Assembly: GCF_002412165.1 (NCBI RefSeq)
Contig: NZ_NXIA01000001.1
Coordinates: 62,001-126,000 of the forward strand
Source of the DNA: Curtobacterium sp. 'Ferrero'
GTDB lineage: Bacteria > Actinomycetota > Actinomycetes > Actinomycetales > Microbacteriaceae
Length of the DNA: 64,000 nt
Direction of reading: 5' to 3'
Shown: positions 8,085 through 18,826 of the stretch, piece by piece
Numbering within the stretch: position 1 is the first letter of the stretch
Layout: the number at the start of each line of letters is the position of its first letter
Made by a program: the position numbers and the translations under genes
The notes under the pieces: generated by a model
Databases searched by the model: none
Told to the model about the DNA's origin: nothing
Seen by the model: the letters and a program-made list of their open reading frames with translations, nothing else

Positions 8085-9050
8085 GTGACCGACACGACCG
8101 CCACCGACCGCCCGACCACCGCCTGGGGCCACGGCCTCGCGACGATCGCCGCCGACGGCACGACGCTCGACACCTGGTACCCGCAGACGTACCTCGGCAC
8201 GCGGCCGTCCGACGCCGCCTTCCCTGAGGAACTGCTGGCGCACGTCGGCGACGACCCGCGTCGCGCCGTCCGGATCGAAGCGGTCACCACCGAGATCGAG
8301 ATCGACGCCGCCCCGACCAGCACACCGGACGCCTACCTCCGCCTCCACCTGCTCAGCCACCTGCACGTGCGCCCGAACGAGGTCGACCTCGACGGCGTGT
8401 TCGCCCACCTGCCGATCGTGGCGTGGACCAACGCCGGCCCGGTCTCCCCCGCCGACCTCACCCGGCTCCGCCCCGCGCTGCAGCGCGCGGGCATCGCGGT
8501 GCACGCGATCGACAAGTTCCCCCGCCTGGTCGACTACGTCGTCCCCGACCGCGTCCGCATCGGCGACGCCAACCGGGTCCGGCTCGGCGCACACCTCGCC
8601 CCCGGCACCACGGTCATGCACGAGGGCTTCGTGAACTTCAACGCCGGGACGCTCGGCGACGCGATGATCGAGGGACGTGTGTCCCAGGGCGTGGTGGTCG
8701 GCAACGGCACCGACATCGGGGGCGGCGCGTCCATCATGGGCACCCTCTCCGGCGGCGGCACGCACCGGGTGTCCCTCGGCGAGCGGGCCCTGCTCGGCGC
8801 GAACGCCGGGCTCGGCATCTCCCTGGGCGACGACTCCGTGGTCGAGGCCGGGCTCTACGTCACGGCCGGCACGAAGGTCGTCCTCGTCGGAGCGGCCCCG
8901 AACCCGGACGGCACGCCGAGGACGGTGAAGGCGGCCGAGCTCTCGGGCACCCCGAACGTCCTCTTCCGGCGCAACTCGGTGACCGGCGCGGTCGAGGCAC
9001 TGCAGCGTCAGGGGCAGGGCATCCAGCTGAACACCGCCCTGCACGCGTAG
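8085..9050 (+). CDS. dapD: Tetrahydrodipicolinate N-succinyltransferase
   Basis: A 321-residue enzyme that succinylates 2,3,4,5-tetrahydrodipicolinate with succinyl-CoA, the first committed step of the succinylase lysine/DAP branch. The N-terminal domain is of the actinobacterial (DapD type 2) kind; hexapeptide repeats of a left-handed beta-helix begin near residue 165 ([27 protein letters not shown]) and run to about 275, including [12 protein letters not shown] and [14 protein letters not shown]. The protein is expected to be a trimer. TACCCT at 8072-8077 lies 7 nt before the GTG, so the message is probably leaderless. Confidence 0.93.
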   Translation: MTDTTATDRPTTAWGHGLATIAADGTTLDTWYPQTYLGTRPSDAAFPEELLAHVGDDPRRAVRIEAVTTEIEIDAAPTSTPDAYLRLHLLSHLHVRPNEVDLDGVFAHLPIVAWTNAGPVSPADLTRLRPALQRAGIAVHAIDKFPRLVDYVVPDRVRIGDANRVRLGAHLAPGTTVMHEGFVNFNAGTLGDAMIEGRVSQGVVVGNGTDIGGGASIMGTLSGGGTHRVSLGERALLGANAGLGISLGDDSVVEAGLYVTAGTKVVLVGAAPNPDGTPRTVKAAELSGTPNVLFRRNSVTGAVEALQRQGQGIQLNTALHA

Positions 9051-9054
9051 AGCC

Positions 9055-9641
9055 GTGCCTCCGGGAGCGACCATCGCGGGCCCGGGCGGTCCGGTCCCGG
9101 TCCGGCGCTACGGATCGGGGTCCGCGCCGTGCTCGAGGCCGTCCGCCACCGTGACGCCGGAGCGCTCTTCCTCGGTGGCGCGAGCGCCGGAGCGTGCCTC
9201 GCCGCGGCCGTCACCCGGACGCTGCCTGCGGAGTCCCGACCCGACGGCCTGTTCTTCGCCTACGGCTTCTTCCATGCACACACCCCGCGCGACGCTGCCG
9301 TCACCAGATCCTTGCGGGGGCACCGTCGGCTGACCCACCCCCCAGCGCTCCTCGACCGGGCGAACCGGAACCTCGTCGGACGCGGGGCCCTGCCGGAGAC
9401 CGCGTTCCCCGGCGGGCAGGACCTGACGACGTTCCCGCCCGTCCTGATGGTGGACGCCGAGCACGACACCATGCGGTCTTCGGGCGACCGGTTCGGGGTG
9501 GAACTGCGGACCGCCGCTGTCGACATCGAACGACACGTCCTGCCGGGTGCTCGGCGCGCGTTCCTCAACCGTCCGGGCACGCCGGACTCGGACACCACGC
9601 TCGACCTCGTGACCGCCTGGGCGCTGACGTTCCGCGTGTGA
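9055..9641 (+). pseudogene. Decayed alpha/beta hydrolase (fold-3 lipase/esterase)
   Basis: The remnants of one hydrolase lie in two frames. From 9055 the first frame reads TIAGPGGPVPVRRYGS, resembling the opening strand of such esterases. From about 9129 another frame reads LFLGGASAGACLAAAV (nucleophile elbow), VDAEHDTMR (acid) and a C-terminal LNRPGTPDSDTTLDLVTAW. The stretch that should lie between, with the HGGG oxyanion motif, is missing, so an internal deletion with a frameshift is likely. The expected catalytic His of the GARHAF motif is Arg (GARRAFLNRP). Loss of function is therefore supported by two independent changes. Confidence 0.65.
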
Positions 9642-9642
9642 T

Positions 9643-9702
9643 GAACCAGGTTCCGGACACAGCACCGCGGAACGTCGTGGTGCAGTGTCCGGAACCTGGT
9701 TC
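9643..9702. terminator. Bidirectional terminator hairpin
   Basis: An 18-bp perfect stem (GAACCAGGTTCCGGACAC at 9643-9660 with its complement at 9685-9702) carries an inner GCACC/GGTGC stem. It starts directly after the pseudogene stop and ends about 20 bp from the gltA stop, so it can serve both converging units. Confidence 0.85.
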
Positions 9703-9722
9703 CGGCAGCCCCGCGCCGCGCC

Positions 9723-11081
9723 TCAGCGCGCCGGCAGGTCCCGCTCCGGGTACCCGACGTACAGCTGCTGCGGACGCCCGATCTTGTTCAGCGGGTCGTT
9801 GTTGAGCTCACGCCACTGCGCGATCCACCCCGGCAGCCGCCCGATCGCGAACAGCACCGTGAACATCCGCGGCGGGAAGCCCATCGCCTTGTAGATGATG
9901 CCGGTGTAGAAGTCGACGTTCGGGTAGAGGCGACGGCTGACGAAGTACTCGTCCTCGAGGGCGATCCCCTCCAGCTCCATGGCGATGTCGAGCAGGTCGT
10001 CCTGCACCCCGAGCGCGTCGAGCACCTCGTGCGCGGACTCCTTCACGAGCTTGGCGCGCGGATCGTAGTTCTTGTAGACCCGGTGCCCGAAGCCCATGAG
10101 CTTGACGCCCTGCTCCTTGTTCTTCACCCGCTCGACGAAGCGCGACACCGGCTCGCCGGAGTCCTTGATCTGCTGGAGCATCTCGAGCACGGCCTCGTTC
10201 GCGCCGCCGTGCAGCGGCCCGTAGAGGGCGTTGATGCCCGCGGAGATCGACGCGAACATGTTGGCCTTGGTCGAGCCGACCATGCGCACGGTAGCCGTCG
10301 AGGCGTTCTGCTCGTGGTCCTCGTGCAGGATGAGCAGCCGCTCGAGCGCCTTGGACAGCACCGGGTTCGGCACGTACGTCTCCGCCATGGTGCCGAAGTT
10401 CAGACGCAGGAAGTTGTCGACGAACGACAGCGAGTTGTCCGGGTACAGGAACGCCTGCCCGATCGCCTTCTTGTGCGCGTAGGCAGCGATGACGGGGAGC
10501 TTGGCGAGCAGGCGGATGGTCTGCAGCTCGACCTTCTCCGGGTCCTCGACGCTCATGTCGTCCTCGTAGTAGGTCGACAGCGCGCTCACGGCGCTCGACA
10601 GCACCGACATCGGGTGCGCGGAGTGCGGGAGCGCGTCGAACAGGCGTCGCAGGTCCTCGTGCAGCAGCGTGTGCCGGCGGATGCGGGCGTCGAAGGAGTC
10701 GAGCTCGGCGGGGGTCGGCAGCTCGCCGTAGATGAGCAGCCATGCCACCTCGAGGAAGGTGCAGTTCGAGGCCACCTGGTCGATCGGGTAGCCGCGGTAC
10801 CGCAGGATCCCCTGGTCGCCGTCGATGTAGGTGATCGCGCTCTTGGTCGACCCGGTGTTCACGAACCCGTAGTCGAGCGTGCTCATCCCGGTCTGCTTCT
10901 TGAACGTCGAGATGTCGACCGCGGCAGCGCCGTCGACGCTCGGCAGGATCGGGAACTCCGCCGAGCCACCCGGGAACGTCAGCGTCGCGGTCACGGTCTG
11001 CTCGTCCGCAGCCGGACTCACCGGGATGGGCGTCGTGGGCGGTGTGGCCGTCTTCTGAGCGTCGTTGGCAGTGTCAGTCAC
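9723..11081 (-). CDS. gltA: Citrate synthase
   Basis: A 452-residue type II citrate synthase, condensing oxaloacetate and acetyl-CoA at the entry to the TCA cycle. Catalytic residues are visible: His in GPLHGGANEA, His in MGFGHRVYKN and Asp in NVDFYTGIIY. The N-terminal 45 residues are Thr/Pro-rich and low-complexity before the IDISTFKKQTG region where family similarity starts. The GTG start is supported by TAGGCT at 11088-11093, 6 nt upstream, consistent with leaderless mRNA. It is transcribed alone, ending at the hairpin at 9643-9702. Confidence 0.95.
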   Translation of the reverse strand: MTDTANDAQKTATPPTTPIPVSPAADEQTVTATLTFPGGSAEFPILPSVDGAAAVDISTFKKQTGMSTLDYGFVNTGSTKSAITYIDGDQGILRYRGYPIDQVASNCTFLEVAWLLIYGELPTPAELDSFDARIRRHTLLHEDLRRLFDALPHSAHPMSVLSSAVSALSTYYEDDMSVEDPEKVELQTIRLLAKLPVIAAYAHKKAIGQAFLYPDNSLSFVDNFLRLNFGTMAETYVPNPVLSKALERLLILHEDHEQNASTATVRMVGSTKANMFASISAGINALYGPLHGGANEAVLEMLQQIKDSGEPVSRFVERVKNKEQGVKLMGFGHRVYKNYDPRAKLVKESAHEVLDALGVQDDLLDIAMELEGIALEDEYFVSRRLYPNVDFYTGIIYKAMGFPPRMFTVLFAIGRLPGWIAQWRELNNDPLNKIGRPQQLYVGYPERDLPAR

Positions 11082-11188
11082 GATGACAGCCTAATCGCGC
11101 CGACTGTCGGTCGTGCACACGCGGGCGCTTCAGGATTGGTGGGAACCGCGGATTGCGCTGACGGCGCCGCGCGTGCTGGCCGACGGCC

Positions 11189-11203
11189 GGGAGGCGCGGT
11201 GCC
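11189..11203. repeat. Half-site relic of the 48-bp palindrome family
   Basis: GGGAGGCGCGGTGCC, one arm of the dispersed palindrome, sits 17 bp behind the dapC stop codon; the other arm is lost. The surrounding 11082-11220 gap otherwise holds only the gltA promoter. Confidence 0.5.
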
Positions 11204-11220
11204 GGCCCGTCGGACGACGT

Positions 11221-12348
11221 TCAGCCCGCGTCCACCCGCTGGACACGCCGTCCGCTCGCCAGCCGCTGCGCGGCCGCGGCGATGCGCTCGTCGGTGGCCG
11301 TGAGGGCGATGCGGACGTGCTCGGCACCGGCGGAGCCGTAGAACGTGCCCGGCGCGACGAGGATGCCCTGGTCCGCCAGCCAGCCGACGGTGTCGAGCGC
11401 GGGCTCGCCCCGGGTGGCCCAGAGGTACAGGCCCGCCTCGCTGTGGTCGATCCGGAAGCCGGCCTCGACGAGTGCCCGACGGAGCATGTTCCGACGGACC
11501 CGGTACCGCGCCTTCTGCTGCTGCACGTGCGTCTCGTCCTCGAGCGCGACGACCATGGCCTGCTGCACCGGCAGGGGCGGCATCATGCCGGTGTGCTTGC
11601 GGACGGCCAGGACCTCGGCGAGCAGCTCGGCGTCGCCGGCCACGAACGCGGCTCGGTAGCCGGCGAGGTTCGACTGCTTCGAGAGCGAGTAGACGCTGAG
11701 CACGCCCTGTACCGAGTCGCCGACGACGCGCGGGTCGAGGATCGTCGGGGTCGGCCGGGTGTCGTACGGCGGCTCCCACCCGAGTTCGGCGTAGCACTCG
11801 TCGCCGACGATGACGGCGCCGAGTTCCCGTGCCCGGTCGACCGCGGCGCGGAGCTGCTCGACCGACAGCACCCGTCCGTCGGGGTTGCCCGGCGAGTTCA
11901 GCCACACGAGCTTCGTCGTCGTCGGCCAGTCGGCGGGGTCGTCCGCGGCGAGGGCGGTGGCACCGACGAGCGCGGCGCCGAGCTCGTACGTCGGGTACGC
12001 GGCCTCGGGGAAGACGACCGTGTCTCCGCGTCCGACGCCGAGCCAGAGCGCCAGGCCGGCGATGAACTCCTTGGAGCCGATCGTCGGCAGGACATGCTCG
12101 GCCGTCAGTGTCACACCGTGTCGCCGGTCGTACCAGGCGGCGATCGCCTCGCGCAGGGCCGGGGTGCCGGCGACCTGGGGGTAGGCGTGCGCGTCGGTGG
12201 CCTCGGCGAGCGCAGTCCGCACGAGCGCCGGGGTCGGGTCGACGGGCGAGCCGACGCTGAGGTCGACGATGCCGCCTTCGTACGCGGCGGCGCGCTGCTT
12301 GAACGGGACGAGCTGGTCCCAGGGGAAGTCGGGGAGGTCGAGCGCCAC
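11221..12348 (-). CDS. dapC: Succinyldiaminopimelate transaminase
   Basis: A 375-residue class I/II PLP aminotransferase that makes N-succinyl-diaminopimelate from the keto precursor. The Schiff-base lysine is in SVYSLSKQSNLAGYR; the NSPGNPDGRVLS loop binds the cofactor/substrate carboxylate. Starting with GTG (VALDLPDFPWDQL) fits the actinobacterial DapC N-terminus. It lies 14 bp behind fdxA, the order fdxA-dapC common in actinobacteria, and DapE/DapD are nearby. It could be called only a DapC-like aminotransferase by sequence alone, but the context makes DapC likely. Confidence 0.9.
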   Translation of the reverse strand: MALDLPDFPWDQLVPFKQRAAAYEGGIVDLSVGSPVDPTPALVRTALAEATDAHAYPQVAGTPALREAIAAWYDRRHGVTLTAEHVLPTIGSKEFIAGLALWLGVGRGDTVVFPEAAYPTYELGAALVGATALAADDPADWPTTTKLVWLNSPGNPDGRVLSVEQLRAAVDRARELGAVIVGDECYAELGWEPPYDTRPTPTILDPRVVGDSVQGVLSVYSLSKQSNLAGYRAAFVAGDAELLAEVLAVRKHTGMMPPLPVQQAMVVALEDETHVQQQKARYRVRRNMLRRALVEAGFRIDHSEAGLYLWATRGEPALDTVGWLADQGILVAPGTFYGSAGAEHVRIALTATDERIAAAAQRLASGRRVQRVDAG

Positions 12349-12362
12349 GGGCAGCGTCCGGC

Positions 12363-12680
12363 TCAGCCGCGCGGCGGTTCGGCCAGGACGACCGGGTGGT
12401 CCTTGTGGATCACGCCCACCTTCGCGGCGCCGCCGGGCGAGCCGACCTCCTCGAAGAACTCGACGTTCGCCTTGTAGTAGTCGGCCCACTCCTCGGGGAG
12501 GTCGTCCTCGTAGTAGATGGCCTCGACCGGGCACACCGGCTCGCAGGCGCCGCAGTCGACGCACTCGTCCGGGTGGATGTACAGCGACCGGTCGCCCTCG
12601 TAGATGCAGTCGACCGGGCACTCGTCGATGCAGGCACGGTCCTTGACGTCCACACAGGGCTGGGCGATCACGTAGGTCAC
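12363..12680 (-). CDS. fdxA: 7Fe ferredoxin FdxA
   Basis: A 105-residue electron carrier with one 3Fe-4S and one 4Fe-4S cluster. Cysteines C9, C17, C21 and C25 lie in CVDVKDRACIDECPVDC; C40, C43, C46 and C50 form CVDCGACEPVCP. The sequence after the clusters (VEAIYYEDDLPEEW) is typical of actinobacterial FdxA, which serves cytochrome P450 and other redox enzymes. The GTG start has GAAGGGAG 12 nt upstream and a TAGACT hexamer at 12715-12720, so this gene has a short leader. Confidence 0.95.
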   Translation of the reverse strand: MTYVIAQPCVDVKDRACIDECPVDCIYEGDRSLYIHPDECVDCGACEPVCPVEAIYYEDDLPEEWADYYKANVEFFEEVGSPGGAAKVGVIHKDHPVVLAEPPRG

Positions 12681-12716
12681 GGTCGGGGTGCTCCCTTCGA
12701 GCTGAGCGGTTCGAGT

Positions 12717-13967
12717 CTACTCGCGGCCCACTGTGCCACCGGACGCCCCGACACGCCCCGACGGCGCGACACGCCCCGACGGCGCGTCACGCCCCGTTGA
12801 CGCGACGTCTCCCCCGCGAGCACCGCCGCCGCGCGCGCGGGACAGGTCCGGCCACACGAGCACCACGAACGCGATGGCCGTCGGCGCGATCATCCACGTG
12901 TACCCGGCCGCGTTCGCGAGCACGAGCTGCAGCAGGAACATCGTGGCGACGGCGATCCCGAGCCACGCGGCGGTCACGAGCACGCGGGAGCGCCAGAGCA
13001 GCCGGAGGCCCGCGAGCAGGCCGAGGACGACGAGCGACGGCAGCACGATGCCGACCGGGAACGTCCCGATCGTCTGCTGCTGCGTGACCGACCCGAGGCC
13101 GCCGGCGACGAGCCCGAGGACGAACGCGACGACCACCGCGGTGGCCTTGCCCGCCGGCGTGAGCTCGGCGTAGGTCTGCGGCGGCTCCTGCACGGGCGGG
13201 GTGTCGTGGCGGAACGCCTCGTGGTCGGCCGCGTGCTGGCGGACGCCGTGCGGCATCACCCACGACAGCGCGGTCGGGTCGGCGGGGTCGACCGGGTCGA
13301 CGGTGACCTGCGAGCGGTACTGCTCGACCGTGGCGCGGACCTTCGCCCGGACCGGACGGACGTCGACGGTCAGGTCGGCCTGCCCGGAGTCGGCCGGCAC
13401 GATCATCGAGAACGGCACGTCCTCGGCCTTCGCCGCGTACCGGGCCGCGTGGTGCACACGGACGTGGTCCGGGTGCCCGTACCCGCCGTCGTCGGCGTAG
13501 CTCACCACGGCGTCGGCCATCGTGGAGCGGATCGCGGCACGGACGTCGTCGACGACCTCGCCGAGGTCGGCGGCGGTGAGCGAGTCCGCGGGGGCGTCGT
13601 CGGCCGCGGTCGCCCGGCCGTCGGGACCCCACTGCATGCCGGAGTCGGTGTAGCGGCGCTCGGGCAGGTCGGTCGGCCGCGCTCCCGGGCCGCCGAGCCA
13701 CAGGTGCGCCGGGCCCCCGAGGGCGGCGAGCGCGGCGGCGATCTCGGTCTCCCGGTGGGCGGCGACCCGCGGTCCGTCGCCCTGCAGCGGCGCGAGTTCC
13801 GGGGTGAGCATCTCCCCGCGCTCGCCCCGCGTGGCGGTGAGGACGGTGACCTCGGCCCCGAGCTCGAGCAGCGTGGCGATCGTCCCGCCCGACGAGAGGG
13901 TCTCGTCGTCGGGGTGGGCGTGCACGAACAGGACGCGTTCTGGGCGGGTGACGGGGGCCGTGGACAT
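12717..13967 (-). CDS. mshB: Mycothiol deacetylase MshB fused to a membrane domain
   Basis: A 416-residue protein. Residues 1-265 are a PIG-L/LmbE zinc deacetylase with the metal motif AHPDDE (17-22) and HPDH (165-168); it deacetylates GlcNAc-inositol in mycothiol synthesis. Known MshB enzymes are about 300 residues and soluble. Here about 270-370 form four membrane helices (VVVAFVLGLVAGGLG, VLPSLVVLGLLAGL, VTAAWLGIAVATMFLLQL, APTAIAFVVLVWP), resembling the separate DUF6113-type protein often found next to mshB. The last 45 residues are a low-complexity tail with repeats of GRVAPSGRV. TAGGCT (13976-13981) lies 8 nt before the ATG. Confidence 0.85.
   Translation of the reverse strand: MSTAPVTRPERVLFVHAHPDDETLSSGGTIATLLELGAEVTVLTATRGERGEMLTPELAPLQGDGPRVAAHRETEIAAALAALGGPAHLWLGGPGARPTDLPERRYTDSGMQWGPDGRATAADDAPADSLTAADLGEVVDDVRAAIRSTMADAVVSYADDGGYGHPDHVRVHHAARYAAKAEDVPFSMIVPADSGQADLTVDVRPVRAKVRATVEQYRSQVTVDPVDPADPTALSWVMPHGVRQHAADHEAFRHDTPPVQEPPQTYAELTPAGKATAVVVAFVLGLVAGGLGSVTQQQTIGTFPVGIVLPSLVVLGLLAGLRLLWRSRVLVTAAWLGIAVATMFLLQLVLANAAGYTWMIAPTAIAFVVLVWPDLSRARGGGARGGDVASTGRDAPSGRVAPSGRVGASGGTVGRE
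12757..12806. repeat. Tandem repeat in the mshB 3' end
   Basis: A unit of about 18 nt (CGACACGCCCCGACGGCG) recurs in phase about three times, encoding the repeated APSGRV tail residues. Being a multiple of three, gain or loss of units keeps the frame. Confidence 0.6.
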
Positions 13968-13991
13968 CGCCGATCAGCCTACGGGAAGGGC

Positions 13992-14534
13992 CTACCGCGG
14001 CGTCACGATGTACGTCGCGGTGACCCCGGCGTCGGTCTTCGCGACGGTGAGCACGACGCGGTGGCCGTCGCTCCGGAACAGCCCGAAGGCGCTCGAGGCG
14101 TCGGCGCGCTTCGCGGACTCGGTGTACCCGGCCGCGGTCAGACGGTCGGTGGCGGTGGTGAAGTCGTCGACGGAGGCCACGCGGACCTGCACGACCCACC
14201 CGGAGCCGTCCGGCCCCGATCCCCCGCCGAGGACCGTGCCGTCGACGAGCGGCACGTCCTTCGTCGGGAACCCGTCGGGCAGCTGCCCGTCGGAGGTCAC
14301 CTTCGCGCCCTTGAGCGCGGTGTCGAGCGCACCGTCGATGCCGCCGGCGACCGAGGCCATGCCGTCCTGGATGGCCTTCCCGTCGATGCCCTTGACGGTC
14401 TCGGACACGTTCGACGCGACGCTCGAGCCGAAGTCGGTGGCCTGCTTGACGGATTCGGACGAGCAGCCGCTCAGGCCGGCCAGGGCGATGCCGGCGGCGA
14501 CGGCGGCGATCAGGGTGCGGGTCGGGGTGCGCAT
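13992..14534 (-). CDS. Putative lipoprotein, unknown function
   Basis: A 180-residue exported protein with a lipobox LSGC (Cys24) after a positively charged, Ala-rich signal peptide starting MRTPTRTLIAAV. The mature part has an alternating V/S/D-rich helix region and a beta-rich C-terminal half (WVVQVRVASVDDFTTATDRL, HRVVLTVAKTDAGVTATYIV) with no family I recognise. Start chosen at the Met that begins the signal peptide; TAGGGT at 14542-14547 is 7 nt upstream. It is tail-to-head with mshB but has its own promoter. Confidence 0.75.
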   Translation of the reverse strand: MRTPTRTLIAAVAAGIALAGLSGCSSESVKQATDFGSSVASNVSETVKGIDGKAIQDGMASVAGGIDGALDTALKGAKVTSDGQLPDGFPTKDVPLVDGTVLGGGSGPDGSGWVVQVRVASVDDFTTATDRLTAAGYTESAKRADASSAFGLFRSDGHRVVLTVAKTDAGVTATYIVTPR

Positions 14535-14600
14535 GCGCAGCACCCTAGATGGTCTGCCGGGAGGCACGGCGAGCGTTCGCTGGGAACCTCCCGCCCGGAA

Positions 14601-14640
14601 CGGCCCGGCCCGGCCCGGCGAGCGCAGCGCAGCGCAGCGC
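14601..14640. repeat. Short pentanucleotide repeats (CGGCC)3 and (AGCGC)4
   Basis: Two simple-sequence tracts lie end to end directly behind the stop codon of the amidohydrolase gene. The (AGCGC) tract runs 14621-14640. Confidence 0.7.
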
Positions 14641-14642
14641 GG

Positions 14643-15836
14643 TCAGGCGAGGTACGCGCGCGCCGCGGCCACGGCCGCGTCCACGCCCACCGGGATCGAC
14701 GTCTCGGCCTGCGGCGCGTAGAACGGCGAGTGGTTGCTCGGGATCTCCTGGCCGGTGCGGAACAGCTCCGGGTCGGTGATGCCGGTGAACCAGTACACGA
14801 TCGGCACGCCCGCGGCGGTGGCGAGCTGCCCGACGTCCTCCGAGGCCATCGCCAGCCCCGACTCGAGGTCGATCGCGTTCGGGACGACGTCGCGGACCGC
14901 TGCGAGGACCTTCGCGGCCTGCTCCGGGTCGTTCACGAGCACGTCGGCGCCGGGAGCACGCTCGATCGTCGGAGCGGGGAGCCCGCCCGCTTCGCTCTCG
15001 GCACGGACGATCCGCTCGATGGAGGCGATGATGCGCGCGCGGGTCTCCTCGTTGCGGGCACGGGTGGAGATCTCGATGACGGCCTGGTCGGGGATGATGT
15101 TCGGCCGGGTGCCGGCGTGGAACGACCCGACGGTGACGACGCCGGCGTCGCTCGGCGCGACCTCGCGGGCGACGACGGTCTGCAGCCGGACGACGGCCGA
15201 GGCGGCGGTCACGATCGGGTCGAGGGACGCCTGCGGGGCGGAGCCGTGTGCGCCGCGTCCGTTGAACGTGACCGTGAGGCGGTCGCTCGACGCCATCACC
15301 GGACCGGAGCCGACCGCCACGGTGCCTACCGGCGCGGGCGCGGAGTGCTGCCCGAGGACGACGTCGGGCTGCGGGAAGCGTTCGACGAGCCCGTCGTCGA
15401 TCATCGCCCGCGCGCCGGAGATGACCTCCTCCGCCGGCTGGAACACGCCGACGACCGTGCCGTGCCACTCCCCCGTGGTCGACACGAGCCGCTCGAGTGC
15501 GCCGAGCAGCCAGGTGACGTGGATGTCGTGCCCGCAGGCGTGCATCGTGGCGACGGTGGCGCCCGACTCGTCCTGGCCGGTGTGCTCGCTCGCGTACGGC
15601 AGTCCGGTGCGCTCCTGCACGGGCAGCCCGTCCATGTCCGCGCGGAGCCAGATCGTCGGGCCCTCGCCGTTCTCGAGCACGGCGACGACCCCCGTGCCAC
15701 CGACGCCCGTCGTGACCTCGACGCCGGGCAGCTCCGCGAGCCGTTCGGCGATGACCCCCGCGGTCCGGTGCTCCTGGAAGCCGAGCTCCGGGTGGGCGTG
15801 CAGGTCCTGGTAGATGGCAAGCAGATCGAACGTCAC
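14643..15836 (-). CDS. M20D amidohydrolase (hippurate/indole-acetyl-amino-acid hydrolase family)
   Basis: A 397-residue metal-dependent amidohydrolase. The GTG start gives VTFDLLAIYQDLHAHPELGFQEH, the usual opening of the family. Metal ligands: D-M-D in RADMDGLP (66-72), C101 and H103 in HACGHDIH, the E-E pair in QPAEEVISGA, and a late histidine in IPSNHSPFY. M20D enzymes cleave N-acyl or N-aryl amino acids; the substrate cannot be predicted. TACGGT at 15843-15848 lies 6 nt before the GTG. It is a single-gene unit. Confidence 0.88.
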   Translation of the reverse strand: MTFDLLAIYQDLHAHPELGFQEHRTAGVIAERLAELPGVEVTTGVGGTGVVAVLENGEGPTIWLRADMDGLPVQERTGLPYASEHTGQDESGATVATMHACGHDIHVTWLLGALERLVSTTGEWHGTVVGVFQPAEEVISGARAMIDDGLVERFPQPDVVLGQHSAPAPVGTVAVGSGPVMASSDRLTVTFNGRGAHGSAPQASLDPIVTAASAVVRLQTVVAREVAPSDAGVVTVGSFHAGTRPNIIPDQAVIEISTRARNEETRARIIASIERIVRAESEAGGLPAPTIERAPGADVLVNDPEQAAKVLAAVRDVVPNAIDLESGLAMASEDVGQLATAAGVPIVYWFTGITDPELFRTGQEIPSNHSPFYAPQAETSIPVGVDAAVAAARAYLA

Positions 15837-15866
15837 CGCACCACCGTACAACCGGGCCGTGACACG

Positions 15867-15907
15867 CCGACGGCCCGGCCACCTCGACGAGGTGACCGGG
15901 CCGTCGG
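15867..15907 (-). terminator. Terminator behind typA
   Basis: CCGACGGCCCGG (15867-15878) pairs with CCGGGCCGTCGG (15896-15907), and CACCTC/GAGGTG pair inside. It is 30 nt past the typA stop codon and just before the amidohydrolase promoter. Confidence 0.85.
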
Positions 15908-15937
15908 ACGGAGGACGGGCCTCCCTGCTGCTGCCGC

Positions 15938-17860
<1,923 letters not shown>

Positions 17861-17998
17861 ACAGGACATCCTTTGGTGTTCGGAAGAAGATCGGGCGGCC
17901 GACTGTGGCGCTCGCGCCGCGGTGGCACTGCCCGGAGGCGGGCAGAACGCCCGACACGCCAGTCTACCGGTAGTTCGCAACCGACAGGAGTACAGCGC

Positions 17999-18748
17999 AT
18001 GAGCCGACGGCGAACGTGGATCGAGGTCACGATCGTCCTCATGCTGTCGCTCGGCGGCAGCGCGCTGTACTCGATCCTGCAGATCATCGACGACCTGTCG
18101 CAGACGACCCCGCTCGGGCAGCAGTCCACCGCGCTCAACACGTCGACCACCACGGTGCAGTACGTCGACCTCGCGCGGCAGCTCGTCGGCATCGCGGTCG
18201 ACCTCGCCCCGGTCGCGCTCGTCTGCTACCTCCTCTGGAGCACGACCCGCCCGCACCTGGGCCGGCTCGGCATCGACCGGTTCCGGGTGCGACCGGACCT
18301 CGGGGGCGCCGCTCTGATCGCCCTGTGCATCGGCATCCCGGGCCTCGCGCTGTACTTCGCGGGCCGCGCACTCGGCGTCACCGTGAACGTGGACCCCGCG
18401 GCGCTCGACTCGTACTGGTGGACGGTGCCGGTGCTGCTGCTCTCGGCGATCCGGTCGGGCCTGCAGGAGGAGGTCATCGTCGTCGGGTACCTGTACGACC
18501 GGCTCGGCGGCCTCGGGTGGGGACGGTGGCAGGTCATCCTGTCCACCGCGGTCCTGCGCGGGAGCTACCACCTGTACCAGGGCTTCGGGGCGTTCATCGG
18601 GAACGCCGTCATGGGCGTCGTCTTCGGCTGGATCTACACGAAGTGGGGCCGCCTGCTCCCGCTCGTCATCACGCACTGCCTGCTCGACGCGGTGGTCTTC
18701 GTCGGCTACCCCTGGGTGGCGCACGCCTTCCCGCAGCTGTTCCGGTGA
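17999..18748 (+). CDS. CPBP family intramembrane metalloprotease-like protein
   Basis: A 249-residue membrane protein of the CAAX-protease/bacteriocin-processing (Abi) family. Six or seven helices are visible. The family motifs are E157-E158 in LQEEVIVVGYLY, H191 in GSYHLYQG and H226 in THCLLD. The usual motif 1 is EExxxR; the Arg is absent here. ATG at 17999 has CAGGAG about 8 nt upstream. It is divergent from typA. Members process peptides or prenyl proteins, but no substrate is indicated here. Confidence 0.82.
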   Translation: MSRRRTWIEVTIVLMLSLGGSALYSILQIIDDLSQTTPLGQQSTALNTSTTTVQYVDLARQLVGIAVDLAPVALVCYLLWSTTRPHLGRLGIDRFRVRPDLGGAALIALCIGIPGLALYFAGRALGVTVNVDPAALDSYWWTVPVLLLSAIRSGLQEEVIVVGYLYDRLGGLGWGRWQVILSTAVLRGSYHLYQGFGAFIGNAVMGVVFGWIYTKWGRLLPLVITHCLLDAVVFVGYPWVAHAFPQLFR

Positions 18749-18826
18749 TGCCGCCCACGGCATCCGCACAGCAGACCCACAGCGTGCCGCGGTGCCCCCG
18801 CCGAGCCCCGGCCCTACCGTGAGCAC

